A stretch of 64,000 bases of DNA from Qipengyuania intermedia. GTDB lineage: Bacteria; Pseudomonadota; Alphaproteobacteria; Sphingomonadales; Sphingomonadaceae. Below are positions 30,409 to 39,577 of this stretch, in pieces. The notes under the pieces are model-generated. The model did not search any database and was not told the DNA's origin. It saw only the letters and a program-made list of their open reading frames with translations. A program made the translations under genes and the position numbers. Positions within the stretch are counted from its first letter, which is position 1, and each line of letters begins with the position of its first letter. Where the stretch lies: the NCBI RefSeq assembly GCF_019711615.1, contig NZ_JAIGNS010000003.1:186001-250000 (forward strand), read 5' to 3'.

Positions 30409-31305
30409 CTACGCGTCGAAGCCATGAAACTCGCGATGCCAAGACAGAAACTTGGGATGCGGTCGGTAGGACTCAATCTCCGGCGCCTTGAGCTTGCCGG
30501 TCGGGTTGATGATCGCCTCAACCCCCTCGCGGTCGTTGACCTTCCGGTGCACAATAATCTCAAGGTCGTCCCGGAAGCCGATTAGCCCACGGTCGAACAT
30601 CCAATGCGCGGTGCCTGAGAGCGCCAGCCCATTGCGCACGCTGTCAGGGCCGCCATGCTCGACCGGCCGGATATGCGCGGCCTGCGCTTCCAAGCGGCCA
30701 CCGCCATTGACCAGCTTCCAACCTGTCACCGCGCAGCGGCCATCGTAAGCGTGCATCACAGCGCGGCGGAAAGCGCGGGCGCGGAATGGCTTGGAGACGA
30801 GCGACTGAACGATAGGACGCTCAATTTCAAACGGGGTCTGGTGCTCGCGGACACGGTCGCCTTCGACCACTTCGTCATCGCTGCGAGGCAGGAAGTCCTC
30901 ATCCGGCAGGCCGAGCGAAATGATGCGGGCGAAGTCGGAATGCGAGAGCGGGCGGACGGCGGCTTGGGCGCGGCCAGACACCTTCCCTTCCTCATTGAGA
31001 ACACCGCGCTCAACCTGCTCACCATTCACGATATGAGGGACGGTCGGCTCGAACGGCAGATAACTGCCTTTTTCGATGATCGCGCGGTAGCGATCAGGCT
31101 CTTCCGGATCAGGTATGATTTCCTCGATCTTCGCCACAGCGAAGAAGCCCTTGGAGTTCGGAATCTTGACCGGCTCGCGATAGACAATCCAGTCGCCGAC
31201 CATCTGCTGCGCGCGGCTGAGGTAACTTTTCGGAAACTGGTAACGCACCTCGGGTATGTCGTCATAGATCGACCCATCCTTGTGCATAAAAACGCCGAAG
31301 GTCAT
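30409..31305 (-). CDS. HNH endonuclease, restriction-type
   Basis: A 298-residue predicted nuclease. The C-terminal third carries an HNH_2-type domain: YDGRCAVTGWKLV, the metal-site AAHIRPVEHGG with H211, DSVRNGLALSG with N225, and the final His in HWMFDRGLIGF (H234). The N-terminal 90 residues (YQFPKSYLSRAQQMVGDWIV and following) look like a small beta domain that could recognise modified bases or other DNA features, by analogy with reader-HNH restriction enzymes; this is inference. The gene is divergent from the SIR2 module 95 bases away, suggesting a small defence locus. GAG lies about 6 bases before the ATG. Confidence 0.8.
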   Translation of the reverse strand: MTFGVFMHKDGSIYDDIPEVRYQFPKSYLSRAQQMVGDWIVYREPVKIPNSKGFFAVAKIEEIIPDPEEPDRYRAIIEKGSYLPFEPTVPHIVNGEQVERGVLNEEGKVSGRAQAAVRPLSHSDFARIISLGLPDEDFLPRSDDEVVEGDRVREHQTPFEIERPIVQSLVSKPFRARAFRRAVMHAYDGRCAVTGWKLVNGGGRLEAQAAHIRPVEHGGPDSVRNGLALSGTAHWMFDRGLIGFRDDLEIIVHRKVNDREGVEAIINPTGKLKAPEIESYRPHPKFLSWHREFHGFDA

Positions 31306-31335
31306 TGTCTCGTCCAGTTGTGGGGACCAGTGATG

Positions 31336-31358
31336 TGAGTGGACTATTTAGACACTCA
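31336..31358. promoter_or_regulatory. operator-like dyad between divergent HNH and SIR2-module genes
   Basis: TGAGTG (31336-31341) and CACTCA (31353-31358) form a 6-base dyad with 11 bases between. It is central in the 95-base divergent intergenic space, where a shared regulator could act. No regulator gene is adjacent. Confidence 0.3.
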
Positions 31359-31400
31359 GGTCCATGAATAATCCGTCGAGAACTCGAAAGGCCTTTTCAG

Positions 31401-32003
31401 ATGGCAAAGCCACTGCTGACATTTAACTTGAATGCCTTTTTGAAAATCTATTCGATGGATGCAGCAAAGCAAATAGCAGAAATCAGTCGTCGTATGCAGA
31501 GCGATGGCTCCGGTTATGATTACTACAAAAATTTCGCCGCAGCCGTGAAAGCTTTTGCCGAAAAGAAGTCATCCGACGAGGTTAATTACATTCTAGAAAG
31601 CGCTTCGCGGCCCGACGAAATAAGCTATAACAAGGCGGCCTTTAACAGCTTTAAACGCCGGTACGGCAGCAAGAAAACTTTGGAATTCTTCGACAAAGTT
31701 GGAAAGGTCAAGCTTGCTAAAGGCGCATTAGAAATTCGCGCCGCCCCTCTAATCTCTTTTGAATCTTCGGGCGTTCTTTCGGTCGTCCATTTTTGGTGTT
31801 CGCAGAACCCCCCAATGGATAAATCAAAGGCTAATATAGCCTGCCATATACTGGAAAAATGCTTCGCAAAGTCGGCTCCAAATTACAAGTATTTGCTATT
31901 TGATACGGTCAAAGAACGGCAATACTCGGGCACTGATAATACTGCCAGTCAAGCAGTTGAGGTCACAGCACAACTGTTAGTACACTTCGCCAAGACGCAC
32001 TAA
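31401..32003 (+). CDS. unknown 200-residue partner of the SIR2-like protein
   Basis: A 200-residue protein I do not recognise. It is rich in Lys and helix-forming residues in its first half (IAEISRRMQSDGSGYDYYKN), with a more beta-like second half ending in a helix. There is no signal peptide or membrane segment. Codon use and base composition are visibly A+T-richer than the flanking chromosome, a sign of transfer. Its TAA overlaps the ATG of the SIR2-like gene (TAATG), so the two are translationally coupled and probably act together. In comparable two-gene modules the partner is a sensor, an inhibitor or an activator of the SIR2 enzyme; which applies here cannot be told. Confidence 0.75.
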   Translation: MAKPLLTFNLNAFLKIYSMDAAKQIAEISRRMQSDGSGYDYYKNFAAAVKAFAEKKSSDEVNYILESASRPDEISYNKAAFNSFKRRYGSKKTLEFFDKVGKVKLAKGALEIRAAPLISFESSGVLSVVHFWCSQNPPMDKSKANIACHILEKCFAKSAPNYKYLLFDTVKERQYSGTDNTASQAVEVTAQLLVHFAKTH

Positions 32004-33007
32004 TGAGGAAAGTCCTCATCTTTGGAAATGGCCTTGGCATGGCCATTTCACCGGTGGCATACGACCTGAGGACCGTGATGACTCGAGTTTGGGGTGGCGC
32101 CACGCTTTCAGAGGAGCAGCGCCAGTTGATGATTGCTTGTCTGCCGGAGGACGTGGCCCAGCCGACCTCTGAGGAGCAACTAGCAACTCTGCAAGACACC
32201 GTTGCCGCGTGTGAGACCCTGCTTTCGATACGACCCAGTTCACGCCAGCACTGGCTCACACCACAAGGGCAAAGTTTTCCCGATGCAGTTCACAGGTTCG
32301 CATTTGAAGTCGCAAGGGAAATGTATACAGCAACGCACGTAGAAGAAGGCGCTGAAGGCGAACTGTGCAAATTACCGCCCGAATTTTCAGGACCATTATC
32401 TGACTTTGTTAGGTCTAGCCAATCCCACGTGGCAACCTTGAACTATGATGGACTCCTATCAACAGCCTTCCGTTCAGCTGGAATCGTTGGCAACGAAAAC
32501 CCTGTTCTTCGTGATGGATTTATTGACAACACTTTTTCTCGAACAAATCTATTTCGCAAATCGGAATTTGGAGGTTGGTACTTACACCTCCACGGCTCCC
32601 CACTTTTCAGAGACAAAGGCAAAGAAACTTTTGGGAAATTGAGCGAACGCACATTGAAACGAGACACATCCCGGCTTGTCAACGTCGGCAACCATGTCGT
32701 TTTAACCCACGCTCTTCAAAAGCCCAATGTCATCGGGGGATCATTGTTACTACAAACGTACTGGGAATTTCTTCGGCTCGCAATTGATGAGGCGGCAGAG
32801 GTAGTTCTTCTGGGGTACAGCGGCAACGACAACCATTTAAACCGGCTCATCGCTCAGCGCGCCGCAGACAAGCCCATCCGAGTAATTGAGTGGCTCGGCG
32901 CAGGTGCGGCGGCAATTCGCGAACCATTTTGGCGGACCCAGTTAGGCGGTAATAACGTAACGCTGGTCCAAAAAGAAAACGTGCTCAACTTCGTCGATTG
33001 GACCTGA
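32003..33007 (+). CDS. SIR2-like domain protein, predicted NAD-acting effector
   Basis: A 334-residue protein with a SIR2-like core. A nucleotide-binding start (KVLIFGNGLGMAI, G8-N9-G10) is followed by VATLNYDGLL with N147-Y-D149, and YLHLHGSP with H197-G198. A C-terminal Rossmann stretch, EVVLLGYSGNDNHLNRLI, completes it. These are the NAD-site, Asn and His positions of SIR2-type NADases used in anti-phage abortive infection (as in ThsA, DSR or SIR2-HerA proteins). It lacks the zinc-finger Cys of deacetylase sirtuins. The coupled upstream gene, A+T-rich composition and neighbouring HNH nuclease support a defence role. NAD depletion is inferred, not shown. The gene ends 5 bases from the converging lepA stop. 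Confidence 0.8.
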   Translation: MRKVLIFGNGLGMAISPVAYDLRTVMTRVWGGATLSEEQRQLMIACLPEDVAQPTSEEQLATLQDTVAACETLLSIRPSSRQHWLTPQGQSFPDAVHRFAFEVAREMYTATHVEEGAEGELCKLPPEFSGPLSDFVRSSQSHVATLNYDGLLSTAFRSAGIVGNENPVLRDGFIDNTFSRTNLFRKSEFGGWYLHLHGSPLFRDKGKETFGKLSERTLKRDTSRLVNVGNHVVLTHALQKPNVIGGSLLLQTYWEFLRLAIDEAAEVVLLGYSGNDNHLNRLIAQRAADKPIRVIEWLGAGAAAIREPFWRTQLGGNNVTLVQKENVLNFVDWT

Positions 33008-33011
33008 TCGC

Positions 33012-34829
33012 CTACTCCTCCCCCATCCGCAGCGCAGCAATAAACGCCTCCTGCGGGATGCTCACATTGCCGTACTCGCGCATCCGGGCCTTGCCCTTCT
33101 TCTGCTTCTCCAGCAGCTTTTTCTTACGGCTGATGTCGCCGCCATAGCATTTGGCGGTGACGTCCTTGCGCAGGGCGGCGATGGTTTCGCGGGCGATGAT
33201 CTTGCCGCCGATCGCGGCCTGGATCGGGATCTTGAACAGGTGGCGCGGGATGAGGTCTTTCAGGCGCTCGCACATGCCGCGGCCGCGCTCTTCCGCCACG
33301 CTGCGGTGGACGATCAGCGATAGCGCGTCGACCGGCTCGTTATTGACGAGAATGTTCATCTTCACGAGGTCGCCTTCGCGCAGGCCGATCTGTTCGTAAT
33401 CGAAGCTGGCATAGCCGCGGCTGATCGATTTCAGGCGGTCGTAAAAGTCGAACACCACTTCGTTCAGCGGCAGCTCGTAGCTCACCTGTGCGCGGCCGCC
33501 GACGTATGTGAGGTCGGTCTGGATGCCGCGGCGGTCCTGGCACAGCTTGAGGATGGCGCCGAGATATTCGTCGGGCGTGTAGATCACCGCCTTGATCCAC
33601 GGTTCCTCCACCGCGTCGATCCGGTTCACGTCCGGCCAGTCGGCAGGGTTATGGATGTCGACGACGGCGGCGTCCTCGTTCTTCGTATGGGCGAGGTGAA
33701 CGCGGTAGACCACGGACGGAGCCGTGGTGATGAGGTCGAGGTCGTATTCGCGGCTGAGGCGTTCCTGAATGATCTCCAGGTGCAAGAGGCCGAGGAAACC
33801 GGCGCGGAAGCCGAAGCCGAGCGCGGCGGAGCTTTCCATCTCGTAGCTGAAGCTGGCGTCGTTGAGGCGCAGCTTGCCGATGCTCTCGCGCAATTTCTCG
33901 AACTCGGCGGCGTCGACCGGGAAGAGGCCGCAGAAGACCACGGGCTGCACTTCCTTGTAGCCCGGCAGCGCTTTCTCCGCCCCGCCCTTCAGCGTGGTGA
34001 TCGTGTCGCCGACCTTGGCCTGTTCCACTTCCTTGATCTGCGCGGTGATGAAGCCGATCTCGCCCGGGCCGAGCTCGGGCAGGTCGGTGCGCTTGGGGGT
34101 GAAGCAGCCGACGCGGTCGATCAGGTGCTGCGTGCCGCCCTGCATGAACTTGACGTTGAGGCCCTTCTTGATGACCCCGTCCATGACGCGCACGAGGATG
34201 ACGACGCCGAGATAGGGGTCGTACCAGCTATCGACCAGCATGGCCTTCAATGGCGCGTCGCGGTCGCCCGAGGGCGCGGGGATGCGGGCGACGAGGGCTT
34301 CAAGCGTGTCCTCGATGCCGATGCCGGACTTGGCGCTGGTGAGGACGGCGTCCGATGCGTCGAGGCCGATGACTTCCTCGATTTCCGCGCGGACCTTGTC
34401 GGGCTCGGCGGCGGGGAGGTCGATCTTGTTGATGACGGGGACGATTTCGTGATCGTGCTCGATCGACTGGTAAACGTTGGCGAGGGTCTGGGCTTCGACG
34501 CCTTGCGCAGCATCCACGACCAGCAGGGCGCCTTCGCATGCTGCCAGGGAGCGGGAGACCTCGTAGGCGAAGTCTACATGGCCGGGCGTGTCCATGAGAT
34601 TGAGCTCATAGGTCTCGCCATCCTTGGCGGTATAGTTGAGGCGCACGGTCTGCGCCTTGATGGTGATGCCGCGCTCCTTCTCGATGTCCATGTTATCAAG
34701 GACTTGCTCGGACATCTCGCGATCGGTCAGCCCACCGCAATGCTGGATCAACCGATCGGCCAGCGTGGACTTGCCATGGTCGATATGCGCGATAATGGAA
34801 AAATTGCGGATCTTGGAAAGGTCGGTCAT
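33012..34829 (-). CDS. lepA: elongation factor 4 (LepA)
   Basis: A 605-residue ribosome-associated GTPase. G1 is [16 protein letters not shown]2/G3 region ERGITIKAQ and DTPGHVDF, and G4 NKIDLPAA. The LepA-specific C-terminal domain ends in [20 protein letters not shown], and the last residues are [15 protein letters not shown]. Length fits the family exactly. It is the chromosomal border of the A+T-rich defence module, with only 4 bases between the stop codons. Confidence 0.97.
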   Translation of the reverse strand: MTDLSKIRNFSIIAHIDHGKSTLADRLIQHCGGLTDREMSEQVLDNMDIEKERGITIKAQTVRLNYTAKDGETYELNLMDTPGHVDFAYEVSRSLAACEGALLVVDAAQGVEAQTLANVYQSIEHDHEIVPVINKIDLPAAEPDKVRAEIEEVIGLDASDAVLTSAKSGIGIEDTLEALVARIPAPSGDRDAPLKAMLVDSWYDPYLGVVILVRVMDGVIKKGLNVKFMQGGTQHLIDRVGCFTPKRTDLPELGPGEIGFITAQIKEVEQAKVGDTITTLKGGAEKALPGYKEVQPVVFCGLFPVDAAEFEKLRESIGKLRLNDASFSYEMESSAALGFGFRAGFLGLLHLEIIQERLSREYDLDLITTAPSVVYRVHLAHTKNEDAAVVDIHNPADWPDVNRIDAVEEPWIKAVIYTPDEYLGAILKLCQDRRGIQTDLTYVGGRAQVSYELPLNEVVFDFYDRLKSISRGYASFDYEQIGLREGDLVKMNILVNNEPVDALSLIVHRSVAEERGRGMCERLKDLIPRHLFKIPIQAAIGGKIIARETIAALRKDVTAKCYGGDISRKKKLLEKQKKGKARMREYGNVSIPQEAFIAALRMGEE

Positions 34830-34892
34830 TGCCCGCGCCCTTTAGCCGCGCTTTGAATGCGTGTCAGCCGGAATTGCGTTCTTTGCTCGAGC

Positions 34893-37079
34893 TCAGGTTT
34901 GGTTGGGAGCAGGAGCGTTTTGCGAGAGCTTGAATTTGGGATAGCTCGTGGGTGCCTGCGAATGTGCCGCCATGGCATACTTTCCTGCGGGCAAAGCCTC
35001 AAGGGGCGCGCCAGCGGCTGCCAGTTCATACGGGCTGACCCGGTTTCGGGTGCAGAGACCGCCGGCACCGTCATCGACCAGCTCCTGCTCGAATTCCAGG
35101 CCCTGCGTGTCCCCCATTGTCCTGCGGACGGTGCAGACAGCCAGTTGGCCGCCGCCGAAATCGAGTACGAACATGGTGCCGACCGGGACGTCTTCCAGCC
35201 CCTCGATCATCGCCCCGGAGCGCGAGAGGTTGCGCAAGGTGACGTCATAATAGTGATCTTCGTGGATAACGCCGATCCGGCGATACACGGTTCGACGATT
35301 GGCGCGCTGATTGCCTTGATCGGTGGGCTCCAGAACCCAGTCGCCCTTTTCGATTTCCTCGATGACCTGCTCGTGGCTCACGGCATCGGAATAGACGAAA
35401 CCCTGGACCTGCCCGACACCCAAATGCCTCAGTTCCTCCATGAGCTTTAGCGCGTGTACCCCGGATGCGGCGGTTTCCATGCCGAGCGCGTTGCCCAATG
35501 CAACGACAGCCCGCACAAGCTCCATGTCGCCCAACTCGTTTCCGAGCATCGGTTCGAAGAAATTCGCACCGATCTTGAGCGTATTGAACGGGGCACGGCG
35601 AAGGTAAGCGAGCGATGAGCGGCCTGAACCGTATTGGTCGAGCGTCAAGCGCACGCCGAGCTTGAAAAGATGCGAGAGCGTTGCGTCGACCTTCGACGCG
35701 TCGCCGAGAAGGACGCTCTCGTTGAGCTCCAGCTCGAGACGCGCAGGATCGAGATCGGTCTCGTCGAGAATTTTCTCGACCAGTTCGGCAAAGCCGTTCG
35801 ATTCGAACTGCACCGGCGAGATGTTCATCGAAAGCCTTAGTGCGCCCGGCCATTGAACCGCATCCTCGCATGCCTTGCGAAGGGCCCATTCGCCGATCGG
35901 CACGATCAGACGGCTACCCTCCGCAATGGGGAGGAAGGTTTCCGGCGCGACGCGACCCCGGTCTTCGTCTTCCCAAGTATATTTGGCTTCCAGGCCGATC
36001 ACCATATTGCTCGAGAGATCGACCACCGGTTGGTATTCGAGAGAGAAATCGCCTGCCTCGATGGCGGCCGACAAGTCGTCTTCCATGCGTTTGCGCAGGT
36101 TCGCTTCGTGTTCGAGATCAGCGCCGTAAAAGCGGAACTGCCCTCGCCCGCCATTCTTGGACGCGTAGAGCGCAAGATCGGCAGCACGGGTCAGTTCTTC
36201 GCGCTCCAGGCCATCGTAAGGAGCAATGGCGACGCCGACCGAACACCCGATGGTGCAACGCCCCTCTTCCACCGAATAGGGCTGCGAAAGCATCTGGATG
36301 ATCTTCTTTGCGATCTCCCCAAGCTCGCCCCGGTCGTCCATGTCCGGAATCAGGACCTGGAACTCGTCACCACCCAGGCGGCCAATTTCGCCGCGTCCAC
36401 CGACAGCGCTTCGCAGGCGGTCCGCTACCTGCTGGAGCAGTTGGTCGCCGGCCGCATGGCCGAGAGTGTCGTTGACCTGTTTGAAGCGGTCGAGATCAAG
36501 CATCATGAGTGCAGCCGTCCGCTCGGCTGCACAGAAAGTCTTGAGCGTAGAGTCGATCCGCTGCTCCATCCGATGCCGATTTGCGAGACCGGTCAGGGAA
36601 TCGAATTTCGCCAGTCGATTGGCCTCGGCCTCGGCACGGAATTCTTCGGTGATGTCGGTGACGCTGCCGCGGAATCCCGCAAATTCCGTCTGCTCGTCGT
36701 AAAGCGCGCGGCCCGAAAGGCTGAGGACCGCATCATTGTCGCGGGCCTGGGCCTGAGCCGAGAGATTGGTAAACGACTTGCGAGTATTCAGTTTGAGGCC
36801 CAGCGACCTGCCGTCGGTTTCACCTTCAATGGGAATGAGGACCTGCTGCAGCGGGGTTCCGATCAGTTCTTCCGCCAGAGCGCCCAGACGCTTCGCGATC
36901 GAAGGAGAAAGATAGGCGATATTCCCGTTTCGGTCGGTCGCCCAAAAGCCGAGCACGCCACTATTCTCGATTTCTTCGACGATCCGCAGCTTATCCTCGG
37001 CGTCGATACCCTGCCGGATATTGGACGCACCGGTATCGCCGCGCGACGAAAAAAGGTTTGAAAAGGGCATGGCCCCCAT
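34893..37079 (-). CDS. PAS-GGDEF-EAL-PilZ protein with degenerate EAL site
   Basis: A 728-residue cyclic-di-GMP signalling protein: PAS-like sensor (about 32-150), GGDEF domain with intact G236-G-D-E-F240, EAL domain (about 330-575) and C-terminal PilZ domain (RRTVYRR at 595-601; NLSRSGA at 617-623). The EAL domain has lost key residues: E364-A-K366 instead of EAL, D481-Q482 instead of DD, LKIG at 501-504 instead of KID, and ASGV in place of AEGV. It is therefore probably unable to hydrolyse c-di-GMP and may bind it or be purely structural. The GGDEF half may still make c-di-GMP; no RxxD inhibitory site precedes it. It is a tandem paralogue of the next gene. Start: ATG 37079; ATG 37070 is an alternative. 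Confidence 0.92.
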   Translation of the reverse strand: MGAMPFSNLFSSRGDTGASNIRQGIDAEDKLRIVEEIENSGVLGFWATDRNGNIAYLSPSIAKRLGALAEELIGTPLQQVLIPIEGETDGRSLGLKLNTRKSFTNLSAQAQARDNDAVLSLSGRALYDEQTEFAGFRGSVTDITEEFRAEAEANRLAKFDSLTGLANRHRMEQRIDSTLKTFCAAERTAALMMLDLDRFKQVNDTLGHAAGDQLLQQVADRLRSAVGGRGEIGRLGGDEFQVLIPDMDDRGELGEIAKKIIQMLSQPYSVEEGRCTIGCSVGVAIAPYDGLEREELTRAADLALYASKNGGRGQFRFYGADLEHEANLRKRMEDDLSAAIEAGDFSLEYQPVVDLSSNMVIGLEAKYTWEDEDRGRVAPETFLPIAEGSRLIVPIGEWALRKACEDAVQWPGALRLSMNISPVQFESNGFAELVEKILDETDLDPARLELELNESVLLGDASKVDATLSHLFKLGVRLTLDQYGSGRSSLAYLRRAPFNTLKIGANFFEPMLGNELGDMELVRAVVALGNALGMETAASGVHALKLMEELRHLGVGQVQGFVYSDAVSHEQVIEEIEKGDWVLEPTDQGNQRANRRTVYRRIGVIHEDHYYDVTLRNLSRSGAMIEGLEDVPVGTMFVLDFGGGQLAVCTVRRTMGDTQGLEFEQELVDDGAGGLCTRNRVSPYELAAAGAPLEALPAGKYAMAAHSQAPTSYPKFKLSQNAPAPNQT

Positions 37080-37168
37080 GGCGGGTAGACCTCGACTACA
37101 TTGAACTTGCAGGTTTGGGTCTAGGTCGGAATGGTTATTTTTAGCCTAACGCCGCCCTGCAAATAGTA

Positions 37169-39394
37169 TCAGCCTGCCTTGCGATTGCGCGCGTTCCTGC
37201 TCGTGTCGACTTCGAGAAACTGCTTGCGCGTGCCGTTCGCCGCATTCTCGGCCATGAGCAATGCGTAAGGATCTTCCGGAAGGCTTGCGAGCGGCGCATT
37301 TGACGCCGCCGCGATCTCGTAGGGAGAAACACGGTGCCGCGTGCACAGCCCATCGGCGCCGTCGCTGATCAGCGGCGTCTCGAATTCGAGCCCCTGGGTG
37401 TATTCTTCCGAGCGCCTGACGGCCGCCACGGCCAATTGCCCGCCGCCGAGGTCGAGAACGACCGGAGTGCCGACGGGTACGTTCAATAGGCCTTCAATCC
37501 GCGCGCCAGTCTTGGAAAGATCGCGCATGGTGACATGGTAGCGATGGTCTTCATGGATCAGGCCGACCCGGCGGAAGACGCTCTTGCGTTCCGAACGGAA
37601 GCGCTCCGGCCCTCGGGCTTCGTATTTCAGCTGCTTCGTTTCCAGGCGCTCCAGCAGTTCGTCATGACTGATTGCCGGAGAAAAGATGAACCCCTGGATG
37701 TGACTTGCGCCACGCTCTTTCACGAGGGTCAGTTCGTCCTTCGTCTCGACACCTTCGGCAACGGTTTCCATGCCGAGCGATTCCGCCAAGCTGACGATTG
37801 CGGACATGATGGCCGGGTTATTGTTACCCTTTTCCGTGGCGCCGCGAACGAAGGCCTGGTCGATCTTGATCTTGTCGAACGGCGCTTTCTGCAAATAGCT
37901 GAGCGAGGAATAGCCGGTGCCGAAATCATCGAGCGCCAGACGGACGCCTATGCGCTTGAGATCCTCGAACATTTCCTGGGTCCGGCCGGTGTCTCCAACG
38001 AAGACACTTTCCGTAATTTCCAGTTCGAGACGTCCGGCGGGCATCCGCGCTTCGCGCAGAGCTTCCTTCACCTTTTCAGGAAAGTTGTCCTGCGCGAACT
38101 GGATTGCCGACACGTTCACGGCGACGCGCAGTTCGAACGGCCAATTGGCCGCTTCCGAGCAGACCTGGCGCAACGCCCAATCGCCCAGCTCGTTGATCAT
38201 TCCGATTTCCTCGGCAACGGGAATGAACTGCGATGGAGGGATGAAGCCGCGTTCCGGGTGCTCCCAGCGCATCAGCGCTTCGAGGCATTTCAGATTGTGG
38301 TCTTTGGCACTGACGATCGGCTGGTAATACATGCGCAGCTCGCCGTCTTCCATTGCGCGACGCAGATCGATTTCGATCTGGTTTCGCGTCTCGGCCCCGT
38401 CGCGCATATCGACATTGTAAAAGCGATAGCAGCCCTTGCCCTTGTTCTTAGCTCCATAAAGCGCGAGGTCGGCAGCCTTTACCAGTTCGTCCGGCTCCAC
38501 GCCGTCGAATGGCGACACCGCGATGCCGACCGAGGTTCCGATGGACACGCGCGCGTTGTTCACCTGGTAAGGCTGGGAAATCATCTTGATGAGGCGATCG
38601 GCCAGTTCGCCAAGTTCGGCCCGGTCTTCCATGTCCTGCAACATGATCTGGAATTCGTCGCCGCCCAGACGGCCGATTTCACCCTTGTTGCCGACGATAC
38701 GCTCGATGCGGTTGGCAACCTGCTTGAGCAGATCGTCGCCGGCGGGGTGGCCGTGCGTGTCATTGACCTGCTTGAACCTATCAAGGTCCAGCATCAGCAG
38801 CGCGCAGCTGCGCTGGGAGGCATGGAAGGCCTTGAGCGTGGACGTCAGGCGCTTCGTCATGCGATGCCTGTTGGCGAGGCCCGTGAGGGAGTCATATTGC
38901 GCCATCCGCTCTGCATCGATGCGCGAGGCCCGGCTGGCAGTTACGTCTTTCGCGCTGCCGCGATAGCCGATGAAGTTCTTTTCATCGTCATATTGCGGGA
39001 CGCCTGTCAGCTCCCAATACTGCGGGTTATCGTCGTCGCTCGCCGCTACTCTCACCGGGTGATGACTGATCGAGTTTCGTGCGCTGACCAGGAATTTCAG
39101 CGGGCGTCCTTCGCGGACGTGCTCTTCGTCCTGCTTGAAGAAGTCGGCCACCGGCGTTCCTATAGCCTCCTGCTTGGTCAGGCCGACCTGGGCTACGGCG
39201 GAAGGCGAGAGGTAGATGATGCGGTTCTCGGCATCGGTTGCCCAGAACCACCCGAGGCCGGCATTTTCGAAGCTGTCGAGCATCTGGATGCGCGAGAAGG
39301 CCTGCGGAGCATCGACGCTCCCGCCAGGGTTTTCGTTCGCTGCAACTTTCGCCTTGGAAGGCTTCTTGCCTCGCTTCGAGAAAAATCCACTCAT
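37169..39394 (-). CDS. PAS-GGDEF-EAL-PilZ protein with intact EAL site
   Basis: A 741-residue paralogue of the preceding entry with the same four-part layout: PAS (about 36-155), GGDEF at 244-248, EAL domain with E372-A-L374, D489-D490 in LDDFGTGYSSLSYL, KID at 510-512 and AEGVE at 546-550, then PilZ (ERKSVFRR; DLSKTGA). All listed phosphodiesterase residues are present, so it should be able to hydrolyse c-di-GMP, and the GGDEF motif is intact as well. The PilZ domain would give feedback binding of c-di-GMP. Both proteins lack membrane segments, so they are cytoplasmic. The PAS domain probably sets the net output. The 89-base gap to the neighbour allows a joint transcript. Confidence 0.93.
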   Translation of the reverse strand: MSGFFSKRGKKPSKAKVAANENPGGSVDAPQAFSRIQMLDSFENAGLGWFWATDAENRIIYLSPSAVAQVGLTKQEAIGTPVADFFKQDEEHVREGRPLKFLVSARNSISHHPVRVAASDDDNPQYWELTGVPQYDDEKNFIGYRGSAKDVTASRASRIDAERMAQYDSLTGLANRHRMTKRLTSTLKAFHASQRSCALLMLDLDRFKQVNDTHGHPAGDDLLKQVANRIERIVGNKGEIGRLGGDEFQIMLQDMEDRAELGELADRLIKMISQPYQVNNARVSIGTSVGIAVSPFDGVEPDELVKAADLALYGAKNKGKGCYRFYNVDMRDGAETRNQIEIDLRRAMEDGELRMYYQPIVSAKDHNLKCLEALMRWEHPERGFIPPSQFIPVAEEIGMINELGDWALRQVCSEAANWPFELRVAVNVSAIQFAQDNFPEKVKEALREARMPAGRLELEITESVFVGDTGRTQEMFEDLKRIGVRLALDDFGTGYSSLSYLQKAPFDKIKIDQAFVRGATEKGNNNPAIMSAIVSLAESLGMETVAEGVETKDELTLVKERGASHIQGFIFSPAISHDELLERLETKQLKYEARGPERFRSERKSVFRRVGLIHEDHRYHVTMRDLSKTGARIEGLLNVPVGTPVVLDLGGGQLAVAAVRRSEEYTQGLEFETPLISDGADGLCTRHRVSPYEIAAASNAPLASLPEDPYALLMAENAANGTRKQFLEVDTSRNARNRKAG

Positions 39395-39577
39395 ACCGTA
39401 ACCCGATTATCCTTTTACCCGCGTTTTGTGCGCGGTTGACGGGCTCTGTTACCTGCAAATCGTTACCCAATGCATAACCATGCAAAGCGGGTGGCTTGCG
39501 CGTTTCCGCAGGATGCTTGCTTCGCGCCATGCGTGAAGGCATGGTCGGTGCCGGAACAGCGGGGGAGAGAGCCGCCA

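Noticed and set aside
37535..39439. A 634-codon open frame antisense to the second GGDEF-EAL gene
   Set aside because: A by-product of codon bias on the sense strand.
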